Shown here: piece by piece, positions 1 to 4,942 of the stretch | How positions within the stretch are numbered: the first letter of the stretch is position 1 | Layout: every line of letters starts with the position of its first letter | Source of the DNA: Nitrosopelagicus sp964511265 | GTDB taxonomy: Archaea > Thermoproteota > Nitrososphaeria > Nitrososphaerales > Nitrosopumilaceae | Reading direction: 5' to 3' | DNA length: 8,159 bases | Assembly (NCBI GenBank): GCA_964511265.1 | Contig: CAZEES010000034.1 | Coordinates: 1 to 8,159 of the forward strand | The notes under the pieces: model-generated | What the model was told of the DNA's origin: nothing | Databases searched by the model: none | The model's input: the letters and a program-made list of their open reading frames with translations, nothing else | Program-made: the position numbers and the translations under genes

Positions 1-203
1 TCAATATCATGCATTTTGGCGACCCGTTCCGCTAAATCAAATGCGATTTTCGGCTCTATTATTCCAGAAGAGTCTAAAAGCGTCGATTTTGCGTCTGCGG
101 CAGTCTCAAATTCCTTGTAAACCTGTTTAGAAAGTTCTTCATAATATTCTGAATAATTTTGAGGGATATTGATCTCTTTGGTATAATTTGCTGTTGTAGA
201 CAT
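1..203 (-). CDS. polC: DNA polymerase D large subunit DP2, N-terminal part (cut by window edge)
   Basis: This is the first 67 codons of a leftward gene starting at ATG (201-203), too short to stand out as an open frame but clearly coding. The translation begins MSTTANYTKEINIPQNYSEY and continues with YYEELSKQVYKEF, an acidic/alanine stretch, then PKIAFDLAERVAKMHDI. This layout (short tail, Y-F/Y-x-x-L amphipathic helix, then D-x-A-x-R-V) matches my memory of the conserved DP2 N-terminus. In the family, DP2 is the catalytic subunit of archaeal PolD, about 1100-1300 residues, and pairs with DP1, whose gene lies at 5133-6608. The start lies 8 bases after the stop of the GGGP synthase gene, so the two are probably co-transcribed. 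The catalytic part lies outside the window, so the call rests on the N-terminal pattern and on the neighbouring replication genes. Confidence 0.8.
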   Translation of the reverse strand, partial: MSTTANYTKEINIPQNYSEYYEELSKQVYKEFETAADAKSTLLDSSGIIEPKIAFDLAERVAKMHDI

Positions 204-211
204 GTAGAAGG

Positions 212-952
212 TTAGTTTTTGATGGCTTTGGCTATTTCGGTTAGTTTTTCTAAGTTCTTGCTATCCTCAAGAAGGGTGCCTATTACCAAAGCGTCTGCTC
301 CTGCATCTGTTAGTGATTTTGCAGTTTGGGCATCACGAATGCCACCACCTACGATTAGAAAGCCTTGAAAGACCTTTCTTACAGTTGCAACCATTTCTGG
401 AGTTACGTTGGTTTTTGCACCGGAGCCTGCCTCCAGATAGACAAACCTCATACCAAGGAATTGGGCCGCTAGAGAGTATGCAGCAGCGATTTTTGGCTTG
501 TCAAATGGGATTCCTCTAACATTACCTACAAACCAGGCAGATGTTCCTTCTCCAATCACCAAATATGATGTTGGGAGCGGCTCCAGACCAAACTTGAGTA
601 CGTTTGGGGCGCCAAGGGCCTGTGCTTGTGTGATATAGTAAGGATTTTCAGAGTTCATTAGGGAACTAAACAAAATGGCATCAGCCTGAGGTACGACCCC
701 AGTAATATTACCAGGAAATAGAATTATTGGAATATTTACTGCTTCTTTGATGTTTTTGACTACTTCGGCCATCTCCATTTGATCAGTTGCAGATGAACCA
801 CCGACCAGTATTGATGCTGCACCTATTTCCTCAACATTCTTAGCTAGTTTTACAGCAGAATCAATCTGAGATACCTCTGAATCAATTAATACGAATAGTA
901 ATGGTGATTTTTTACGCTCAGAAATGAGTAATTCTTCTACTTTTCCAGTCAT
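212..952 (-). CDS. Geranylgeranylglyceryl phosphate synthase (PcrB/GGGPS family)
   Basis: This 246-residue TIM-barrel enzyme makes the first ether bond of archaeal membrane lipids, joining sn-glycerol-1-phosphate to geranylgeranyl diphosphate (EC 2.5.1.41). Visible family motifs are LIDSE (residues 22-26), VGGSS (50-54), FPGN (79-82), ADAILFSSLMNSENPYY (90-106), YLVIGEG (130-136), YLEAGSGA (172-179) and VGGGIRD (201-207). The last group forms the phosphate-binding end of the barrel. Length is normal for the family and no motif is missing. The start codon ATG (950-952) is preceded on the minus strand by a G-rich stretch, GGGGGATC, a plausible ribosome-binding site. The gene sits just upstream of DP2 in the same direction, so a lipid enzyme appears to share a transcript with the replicative polymerase. 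Confidence 0.95.
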   Translation of the reverse strand: MTGKVEELLISERKKSPLLFVLIDSEVSQIDSAVKLAKNVEEIGAASILVGGSSATDQMEMAEVVKNIKEAVNIPIILFPGNITGVVPQADAILFSSLMNSENPYYITQAQALGAPNVLKFGLEPLPTSYLVIGEGTSAWFVGNVRGIPFDKPKIAAAYSLAAQFLGMRFVYLEAGSGAKTNVTPEMVATVRKVFQGFLIVGGGIRDAQTAKSLTDAGADALVIGTLLEDSKNLEKLTEIAKAIKN

Positions 953-1016
953 GATCCCCCTTCAATGAAGACCCTTTAAGTTTTATTCAAGTACTGGTAT
1001 ACAGATTTGTATAGCT
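953..1016. promoter_or_regulatory. Divergent promoter region between GGGP synthase and a small HTH-like gene
   Basis: These 64 bases must serve both outward-facing genes. An AT-rich stretch at 974-990 (TTTAAGTTTTATTCAAG) is the only TATA-like sequence and lies 26-40 bases from either start codon. The two transcripts may therefore share or compete for the same box. No further operator is obvious. Confidence 0.45.
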
Positions 1017-1379
1017 TTGAGTGACCCTAATATTTCTAATTTTTCGAATATTTTGAAGGAAATTATAAAAAAATCACTATTTACTGAGAGACAAATTGAA
1101 ATTATTCTAAAATCAAAGAATCTATCTGATGTTGAATTTACTATGACTAAAGGTGCGTATTACAGGCAGGTTTCTCAGTCTAGGGAGAAGCTTTCAGGCT
1201 TGTATTATTCCTTCATAGTTCTAGGCATACTAGGCGTGGTTTTGCCTGATGATATTGATGTGATATCAGAACTCTCCGAACGAATGAGTGTGATAAAAGA
1301 TGGTGATGTTTTCCCTGAGAAGGAACAAGAAATCATTAGTGTGATAGAACGTGTGGTTAAGCAGACTACAGCAATGTGA
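1017..1379 (+). CDS. Small conserved-looking protein, possible helix-turn-helix, function unknown
   Basis: A 120-residue soluble protein that I cannot assign to a named family. It is mostly helical: residues 8-34 form amphipathic helices including LFTERQIEIILKSKNL. Residues 43-62 (MTKGAYYRQVSQSREKLSGL) look like a helix-turn-helix recognition segment, with a basic, serine/glutamine-rich helix. Residues 63-76 are hydrophobic (YYSFIVLGILGVVL), and the C-terminus is an acidic helical region. The start is TTG at 1017; the next in-frame ATG would remove residues 1-42. It diverges from GGGP synthase across 64 bases and is followed in the same direction by another DNA-binding-type gene. A role as a small transcription regulator is plausible, but the HTH is judged by eye only. 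Confidence 0.7.
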   Translation: MSDPNISNFSNILKEIIKKSLFTERQIEIILKSKNLSDVEFTMTKGAYYRQVSQSREKLSGLYYSFIVLGILGVVLPDDIDVISELSERMSVIKDGDVFPEKEQEIISVIERVVKQTTAM

Positions 1380-1481
1380 TTTTGTGCCTAGTAGAGATGT
1401 GTGAGATGTGTTTCTGTGATAAGGTTTTGATTAATCTAAGTGTGAATTAATGTTGTCCAATCACGATAAATCACAAATTTC

Positions 1482-1497
1482 TCATGATATGTCATGA
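1482..1497. repeat. TCATGA-N4-TCATGA repeat overlapping a start codon
   Basis: The hexamer TCATGA is itself a palindrome and occurs twice with four bases between (1482-1487 and 1492-1497), so the whole 16-bp unit reads as both a direct and an inverted repeat. The second copy contains the ATG of the membrane winged-helix gene at 1494. Its symmetry and position suit an operator, possibly for autoregulation, but no protein can be tied to it. Confidence 0.35.
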
Positions 1498-2108
1498 TAA
1501 TTGAGATACCTGACTTGGATGTGATATTTGGGTTAGTTTTGGCCTTCATAGGGGGTCTAGTCACGTTGTTTGTCTATAGTAGATTAAAGGCAGTTTCAGC
1601 CTCTGATAACCAAACAAAGGTAGATTTGGAGCGTATGGAGTTCTATGAAAGGCAGTTAATTGATCTTAAAATAAAATTAGATGCTATTGACTTGGAAAAT
1701 CTTACTTTTTCACAAGAAACACCACAAAATGTTGTAAAAAATGAGGAAACGCCAGAACAAGTTGTACAAAAACAGGTAGAAATTGTGCCTGAGCAGGTTC
1801 CAGTACCACCAAGAGTGGATAGAACGCCTAACATGAGTAGTGATAATATTGTTGAGGCTATATTGAGGTTAATCACAGATAGGTCACGCACATCACGTGA
1901 CATTCAAATCACATTAGATAAGAGTCGGGAGCATATATCACGAACCATGAAGAAAATGGCCGATGATGGTTTGGTGCAAAGAAACACCAATGCCAAACCA
2001 TATAGCTATTCAATTACTCAAAATGGTCTTTCTAGATTGTCTGGACCTGGTATGGGACACGAACCATCTGGGTCAGAGCCTCAAATTGTAGCACCTAAGA
2101 CCACCTAA
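1494..2108 (+). CDS. Membrane-anchored winged-helix DNA-binding protein
   Basis: This 204-residue protein has an unusual domain order. An acidic N-terminus is followed by one transmembrane helix (about residues 10-28, VIFGLVLAFIGGLVTLFVY), then basic residues R30 and K32, which by the positive-inside rule place the rest in the cytoplasm. Residues 40-70 are charged and heptad-like, a probable coiled coil. Residues 74-113 are a Pro/Val/Gln/Glu linker. Residues 116-182 form a MarR/ArsR-like winged helix, with recognition helix around 144-156 (SREHISRTMKKMA) and wing 159-176. The tail is Gly/Pro/Ser-rich. The fold suggests a regulator or DNA tether held at the membrane; the target is unknown. There is no obvious ribosome-binding site. 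The nearby AT-rich GATAAATC (about 1465-1472) could be a TATA element for a leaderless mRNA. Confidence 0.8.
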   Translation: MIIEIPDLDVIFGLVLAFIGGLVTLFVYSRLKAVSASDNQTKVDLERMEFYERQLIDLKIKLDAIDLENLTFSQETPQNVVKNEETPEQVVQKQVEIVPEQVPVPPRVDRTPNMSSDNIVEAILRLITDRSRTSRDIQITLDKSREHISRTMKKMADDGLVQRNTNAKPYSYSITQNGLSRLSGPGMGHEPSGSEPQIVAPKTT

Positions 2109-2251
2109 TTGGTTAATTATGGGATTTTTTGACTTTGTTGGGTTGTGTTTGATTTGTTGATTTTTTGGTGATTTTACTAAGCTTTTTTATCATAATTTAT
2201 GAAAAAACGAAGAACATAATTAATTAATACTAGTTAATTATAAATTACAAT
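2109..2251. terminator. T-rich intergenic region with probable archaeal terminator and an inverted repeat
   Basis: Downstream of the winged-helix gene there are three runs of six T on the plus strand (2125-2130, 2161-2166, 2183-2188), the usual archaeal termination signal. An inverted repeat follows at 2190-2202 (TCATAA-T-TTATGA). Its arms extend after one mismatch into T/A tracts, giving an imperfect 23-bp palindrome at 2185-2207. The palindrome could be part of the terminator or an operator for the AbrB-like gene 45 bases downstream. Confidence 0.5.
2215..2229 (+). promoter_or_regulatory. TATA-like element of the AbrB-like gene
   Basis: The sequence ATAATTAATTAAT lies 23-37 bases before the ATG at 2252. 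That is the spacing expected for a TATA box serving a leaderless or nearly leaderless transcript. The surroundings are AT-rich up to the start codon, so the exact box is uncertain. Confidence 0.4.
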
Positions 2252-2410
2252 ATGAGTGAGATTCCTGAAGAGTTAGTAAAGATTACATCTGGAGGCACTA
2301 TCTCAATTCCCAAGCAGTTTAGACGGTATTTGGAAATGCAGAAGGGGGATTATTTGAAAATAGGCCTTGAAGGGGACCATTTGGTGGTTAGAAAAGTCCG
2401 TATTTCATAG
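2252..2410 (+). CDS. Small AbrB/SpoVT-type (swapped-hairpin) DNA-binding protein
   Basis: A 52-residue protein, MSEIPEELVKITSGGTISIP followed by KQFRRYLEMQKGDYLKIGLE and GDHLVVRKVRIS. It has the signature of the AbrB/MazE swapped-hairpin fold: a first strand with the G-x-I-S-I-P-K-x-[FL]-R motif (residues 15-24), a short helix (RRYLEMQKGD), then two strands ending in basic residues. The family binds DNA as dimers and includes transition-state regulators and antitoxins. No toxin gene (MazF- or PIN-type) is adjacent, so a stand-alone regulator or chromosomal protein is more likely than an antitoxin. The start at 2252 is the only ATG in a sensible place, and the length matches a single-domain member. 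It is followed after 50 bases by another small DNA-binding gene with its own promoter. Confidence 0.85.
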   Translation: MSEIPEELVKITSGGTISIPKQFRRYLEMQKGDYLKIGLEGDHLVVRKVRIS

Positions 2411-2431
2411 AAGTCTACCCAAATCAGAATA

Positions 2432-2440
2432 TTTTTATAG
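2432..2440 (+). promoter_or_regulatory. TATA box of the ribbon-helix-helix gene
   Basis: TTTTTATAG is centred about 25 bases before the ATG at 2461, the spacing expected when transcription begins at or next to the start codon. There is no ribosome-binding site in the short gap, in keeping with a leaderless mRNA. Confidence 0.55.
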
Positions 2441-2460
2441 ATTTGTGTTATATATGACCC

Positions 2461-2661
2461 ATGAGTGACACAAATACTGAAAAATGGAAGACTGTTAAGG
2501 TGCCAAAAGGACTTTCAGAACGAATTGATGAGTTTGTAAAAAGCCAGGATGCATATCATCTTGGGTTGACATCTAATTCACAAGTTGTTGCACATGCAAT
2601 ACGACAATTTCTAGAAAGTAAAGGATCTACAAAGTCTTTAGAGCATAAACCCATACAATAA
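2461..2661 (+). CDS. Ribbon-helix-helix-type DNA-binding protein
   Basis: A 66-residue protein with the outline of the ribbon-helix-helix (Arc/CopG/MetJ) fold. A polar N-terminus leads into a beta-strand WKTVKVP (residues 9-15), then helix A (GLSERIDEFVKSQ, 17-29), a somewhat long loop (DAYHLGLTS) and helix B (SNSQVVAHAIRQFLESK, 38-54). The tail is short and polar. The family binds DNA as dimers through the paired strands; typical members are 45-80 residues. No toxin gene accompanies it, so a regulator is more likely than an antitoxin. Its stop lies two bases from the stop of the converging winged-helix gene, leaving no room for separate terminators. The fold is assigned from pattern alone. 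Confidence 0.75.
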   Translation: MSDTNTEKWKTVKVPKGLSERIDEFVKSQDAYHLGLTSNSQVVAHAIRQFLESKGSTKSLEHKPIQ

Positions 2662-2663
2662 AA

Positions 2664-3065
2664 CTAGTTTTCTGACATCTTTGGGGTAGAGTTTGTGAGT
2701 TTTAGTGTGTGATAAGCCCATTCTCTGCCTTTTTTGGCTCTTTCCACCTTGTTTTTGGAGGTAAATCTGGCCAAATATGTTGAAATTACACTAAGTTTGA
2801 TTGGCTCATTAAATTCATCTTCATATCTTTCCAATATTTCTGAGGATGTAAAGCGCCCAGTAGGGTAATACTTGTCAACTATATGCCAAATCTTGCCTCC
2901 TACAGACTCTATGCTTGGGTTGTTCTCTGTCTCTTCAATATTCATCAAGTCTAACAAATCAAAAATTTTGAGGACCTTATCACGATTGATGTTGCCTTCC
3001 AAATTGAACTTGTATTTGCCTCCATCCTTGTCCTCTAGATCTATCCTAATTCTTTTTCCTGCCAT
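2664..3065 (-). CDS. Origin-adjacent winged-helix protein, function unknown
   Basis: A 133-residue protein facing away from the putative origin. Residues 3-26 are a charged beta region (KRIRIDLEDKDGGKYKFNLE), and residues 27-50 are helical and acidic. Residues 56-122 look like a winged helix: GGKIWHIVDKYYPTGRF, then SSEILERYEDEF (helix 2), LSVISTYLARFTSK (recognition helix, about 91-104), and a basic wing ending KKGREWAYHTL. I do not recognise a named family. Its promoter must lie in the origin region at 3066-3200, so its expression is likely to be affected by origin-bound proteins. The TTAAC boxes and half-ORB-like repeats lie directly upstream. A role as an origin-region DNA-binding protein is inferred from fold and position. 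Confidence 0.75.
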   Translation of the reverse strand: MAGKRIRIDLEDKDGGKYKFNLEGNINRDKVLKIFDLLDLMNIEETENNPSIESVGGKIWHIVDKYYPTGRFTSSEILERYEDEFNEPIKLSVISTYLARFTSKNKVERAKKGREWAYHTLKLTNSTPKMSEN

Positions 3066-3142
3066 TCAGATCAATAAGGATCCAACCTTAACTCATCAAC
3101 TGATCTTCTGAGATTTGTTAACTAACAGGTTTGTTAACATTG

Positions 3143-3165
3143 ACACGCCTAGGTCACGCCTGGGT
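3143..3165 (+). repeat. Tandem CACGCCT half-ORB-like pair
   Basis: CACGCCTAG (3144-3152) is followed at once by TCACGCCTGGG (3154-3164). Both match the left arm of the 28-bp repeats (TTCACGCCTAGACTGG...) but lack the G-rich end. They may be degenerate or partial initiator sites at the left border of the origin. Confidence 0.5.
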
Positions 3166-3218
3166 GTTTTTCTTATTTTAACAAAACTAATTCTCACACC
3201 ACCAAAAATTAAGGTAAT

Positions 3219-3246
3219 TTCACGCCTAGACTGGAAATAAGGGGGT
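3219..3246 (+). repeat. Origin recognition box (ORB), copy 1
   Basis: This is the first of two identical 28-bp repeats. It consists of TTCACGCCTAG followed by ACTGGAAATAAGGGGGT. The second part resembles the archaeal ORB/mini-ORB core as I recall it from Sulfolobus and Aeropyrum: a TGGAAA block followed by a run of G and T. Orc1/Cdc6 proteins read this element with the winged helix and the AAA+ domain. The G-string points rightward toward the AT-rich element. Confidence 0.8.
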
Positions 3247-3279
3247 GATTTTGTGATATTAACATTGTTAACAGCCTTC

Positions 3280-3307
3280 TTCACGCCTAGACTGGAAATA
3301 AGGGGGT
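3280..3307 (+). repeat. Origin recognition box (ORB), copy 2
   Basis: An exact 28-of-28 copy of the repeat at 3219-3246, in the same orientation, with start points 61 bases apart (about six helical turns). Two co-oriented sites would place initiator molecules on nearly the same face of the DNA, pointing at the AT-rich stretch to the right. Confidence 0.8.
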
Positions 3308-3431
3308 AAAATGGCCTTCTTTTCATCTTTCTTAACACATCCTTAACACTTGTTAACCATCCCCAGGTTTTGAGTTTTTCTAAAATTCCCTCACAAATTT
3401 TGTTTTTTATTTATTTTTTGTAATATCCCAC

Positions 3432-3448
3432 ACACCTATTTTTCCAGT
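3432..3448 (-). repeat. Degenerate ORB in reverse orientation
   Basis: Read on the minus strand this is ACTGGAAAAATAGGTGT, which matches the 17-base ORB core ACTGGAAATAAGGGGGT at 13 positions, including the whole ACTGGAAA block. Its orientation faces the two perfect copies across an AT-rich interval of about 125 bases. That is the arrangement expected around an unwinding element. Confidence 0.55.
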
Positions 3449-3458
3449 GGTTCCTTTA

Positions 3459-3535
3459 CTAATTTTTTTAAAATGAGAATTCATATTCATATTAATTTTA
3501 TTTTATTTTATTACACAATCTTGTTTATCATTAGA
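3459..3535. other. AT-rich stretch: candidate unwinding element and promoter of the initiator transcript
   Basis: This stretch is nearly all A and T, with a repeated TTTTA motif (about 3495-3512, ATTTTATTTTATTTTATTA). It lies 25-40 bases before the ATG at 3537. It could be the duplex-unwinding element, the TATA region of the orc1/cdc6 transcript, or both. Confidence 0.5.
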
Positions 3536-3536
3536 A

Positions 3537-3659
3537 ATGAAGGTGTCTGGGAGCGATCCTATCGATCTGAGAAGAGTCAACAAGAACGATCAGTCTTGTG
3601 AAGTTTTTCAAAAAGATCAGTTGAACTGTTGTTTTGAAATAGTAAATGATCTCATATGA
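3537..3659 (+). CDS. Possible 40-residue leader peptide overlapping the initiator start
   Basis: A frame from ATG at 3537 runs for 40 codons (MKVSGSDPIDLRRVNKNDQS, then CEVFQKDQLNCCFEIVNDLI). It ends at TGA 3657-3659, so its stop overlaps the initiator ATG (3656) as ATGA, the arrangement used for translational coupling. A TATA-like T/A-rich element lies at the right distance upstream of 3537, whereas no convincing TATA box lies 25-30 bases before 3656. This suggests the mRNA begins near 3530 and carries this frame. The peptide has three cysteines and no known domain. It may instead be untranslated leader that happens to be open; several small inverted repeats (such as CAGTT-G-AACTG) are present. 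Confidence 0.4.
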   Translation: MKVSGSDPIDLRRVNKNDQSCEVFQKDQLNCCFEIVNDLI

Positions 3660-3677
3660 GTACCACCACAATCGATC
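3555..3677. repeat. Cluster of six GATC sites at the start of the initiator gene
   Basis: GATC occurs at 3555, 3564, 3588, 3615, 3648 and 3674, six times in 123 bases. About one would be expected per several hundred bases in the rest of the window. A second cluster lies on the other side of the origin (3038, 3069, 3079, 3102), and the stretch between is free of the site. Confidence 0.5.
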
Positions 3678-4891
3678 CAATTGACCGTCTTTTAGATGCA
3701 GCCCAAAACGGCAAAACCATAATCAAGAATAGAGACGTACTTCACTTCACATTCATACCTAATCAAATCCTTCATAGAGACCCTGAGCAGGAAAAAATCA
3801 CTCAATCTTTACTCCCAATTTTAATGGAATCAAGACCATCAAACTTACTGGTGTATGGTAAGCCTGGAACAGGAAAGACACTGGTAATCAAAAAAGTACT
3901 CTCAAAAATTCAAAAAAGAGTTGAAGAGGGATCATTTCCAATCAAACTAGCATACACAAACGCAAAACAGGAGACAACCCTATACGGATTACTAGTCTCA
4001 TTTGGTCGGCAATTAGGACTGGGCAGCCAGAAAACAAACGATGAGAAGATGTGGCTTCCAAGCACAGGACTATCAATTAGTGAGGTCTTCAATAGAATTC
4101 TCTACGTATTAGACAAGAATGAGACTAACGCAGTCTTCGTAATTGATGAGATTGACTATTTAGCAGAATTAATCCAAAAAACAGGGAAAGATGTACTATA
4201 CCAAATTACTAGGGCAAATGAGAGGCTAACCACAGGCTCACTCACCCTAATTGGTGTTTCAAATGATCTTACCTTCAAAGAAAGACTGGATCCGCGGGTT
4301 ATCAGCACTTTAAGTGAGGAAGAGATAATTTTTACAAATTACAATTTACCACAAATTAGGGAAATATTAGATGCAAGAATTGAGGTAGCCTTTGATCAGG
4401 ATGTGGTATCTGAGGCAGCATTGAACCTATGTTCGGCTATGGCCGGAAGAGAATCAGGTGATGCAAGACGAGCATTAGACCTTCTCCGAGTAGCAGCCGA
4501 AATAGCTGAAAGAAGTCAAGTTCCAACTGTCACAGAAGAGCACATCAGAATGGCAGCCGAGAAAATAGAGGAAAACAAAGAGGTAGTGGCACTTCGCTCA
4601 TACCCACTACATGAAAAATTACTAATCCTAGCAATCATGAAATCATCAGAGATTTCTACTGGTGAGGTATATTCCACCTACAAAAATCTCTGTAAAGATA
4701 TACGCCAAAAAGAGCTCACTCAGAGAAGAGTCACCCAAATGCTTAGTGAGATCGAAATGTCAGGAATTATCGCTGGTCGTATAGTCCACCAAGGAACTCA
4801 TGGAAACACCAAAAAATTCAGAATTACAATCTCATCAGATATGGTAAAATCCACCTTCAAAGACGAGATGTTATTACAAGACATCCTCTAA
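3656..4891 (+). CDS. cdc6: Replication initiator Orc1/Cdc6
   Basis: A 411-residue AAA+ ATPase that binds origin boxes, melts the origin and helps load the MCM helicase. Seen in order: N-terminal basic segment with IIKNRDVLHFTFIPNQILHR (residues 22-41), typical of Orc1/Cdc6; Walker A GKPGTGKT (68-75); Walker B VIDEID (162-167); sensor 1 GVSN (200-203); and sensor 2 SGDARRALDLL (267-277). The C-terminal winged helix spans about 318-400 and includes QRRVTQMLSEIEMSGII and the basic wing GRIVHQGTHGNTKKFRI. All catalytic motifs are intact and length is normal. The only initiator in view sits beside its presumptive ORBs, so it probably acts on this origin and may regulate itself through them. The start at 3656 follows from the N-terminal alignment; the ATG overlaps the preceding short frame. 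Confidence 0.97.
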   Translation: MSTTTIDPIDRLLDAAQNGKTIIKNRDVLHFTFIPNQILHRDPEQEKITQSLLPILMESRPSNLLVYGKPGTGKTLVIKKVLSKIQKRVEEGSFPIKLAYTNAKQETTLYGLLVSFGRQLGLGSQKTNDEKMWLPSTGLSISEVFNRILYVLDKNETNAVFVIDEIDYLAELIQKTGKDVLYQITRANERLTTGSLTLIGVSNDLTFKERLDPRVISTLSEEEIIFTNYNLPQIREILDARIEVAFDQDVVSEAALNLCSAMAGRESGDARRALDLLRVAAEIAERSQVPTVTEEHIRMAAEKIEENKEVVALRSYPLHEKLLILAIMKSSEISTGEVYSTYKNLCKDIRQKELTQRRVTQMLSEIEMSGIIAGRIVHQGTHGNTKKFRITISSDMVKSTFKDEMLLQDIL

Positions 4892-4907
4892 CGAGCCTAA
4901 ATTAGAG

Positions 4908-4920
4908 ACTATATTATATA
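4908..4920 (+). promoter_or_regulatory. TATA box of the zinc-finger gene
   Basis: ACTATATTATATA lies just after the initiator stop codon and is centred about 28 bases before TTG 4943. This is ideal spacing for a leaderless mRNA and the main reason for choosing the TTG as start of the next gene. Confidence 0.6.
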
Positions 4921-4942
4921 CACTCAAAAGATATTTCATCCA

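Larger units (their letters stand above)
3115..3357. repeat. Four TTGTTAAC boxes in the origin region
   Basis: The octamer TTGTTAAC occurs at 3115-3122, 3131-3138, 3265-3272 and 3350-3357. The shorter TTAAC also occurs at 3088, 3178, 3259, 3332 and 3343, all on the plus strand. The first two octamers are 16 bases apart. They lie between and beside the ORBs and upstream of the leftward winged-helix gene. They are candidate protein-binding sites of unknown partner. Confidence 0.55.
3066..3536. other. Putative chromosomal replication origin (oriC)
   Basis: About 470 bases with no credible long gene lie directly upstream of the initiator gene. The region holds two exact 28-bp direct repeats with an ORB-like core, a degenerate ORB in reverse orientation at 3432-3448, and a shorter repeated CACGCCT pair at 3144-3164. 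There are also nine TTAAC pentamers, and long AT-rich stretches at 3377-3430 and 3459-3530. Facing ORBs around an AT-rich unwinding element, next to orc1/cdc6, is the usual design of archaeal origins. The short open frames on either strand here show no recognisable protein features and are probably chance. Confidence 0.85.

Noticed and set aside
1230..1238. CACGCCTAG (minus strand) inside the small HTH-like gene
   Set aside because: It matches the left arm of the origin repeats, but it stands alone in coding sequence without the G-rich core, so chance is the better explanation.
2252..2661. Toxin-antitoxin system built on the AbrB-like and ribbon-helix-helix proteins
   Set aside because: Both folds occur in antitoxins, but neither gene has a toxin-like partner in the same direction, and each has its own promoter-like element.
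3219..3307. CRISPR array or integrase attachment repeats
   Set aside because: There are only two exact 28-bp copies, 33 bases apart, with no third copy, no cas or integrase gene, and the core fits an ORB.
3096..3338. Minus-strand open frame of 80 codons across the origin
   Set aside because: It contains both 28-bp repeats in translated form, has no protein-like composition or motif, and overlaps the start of the winged-helix gene's upstream region; it is a chance frame.
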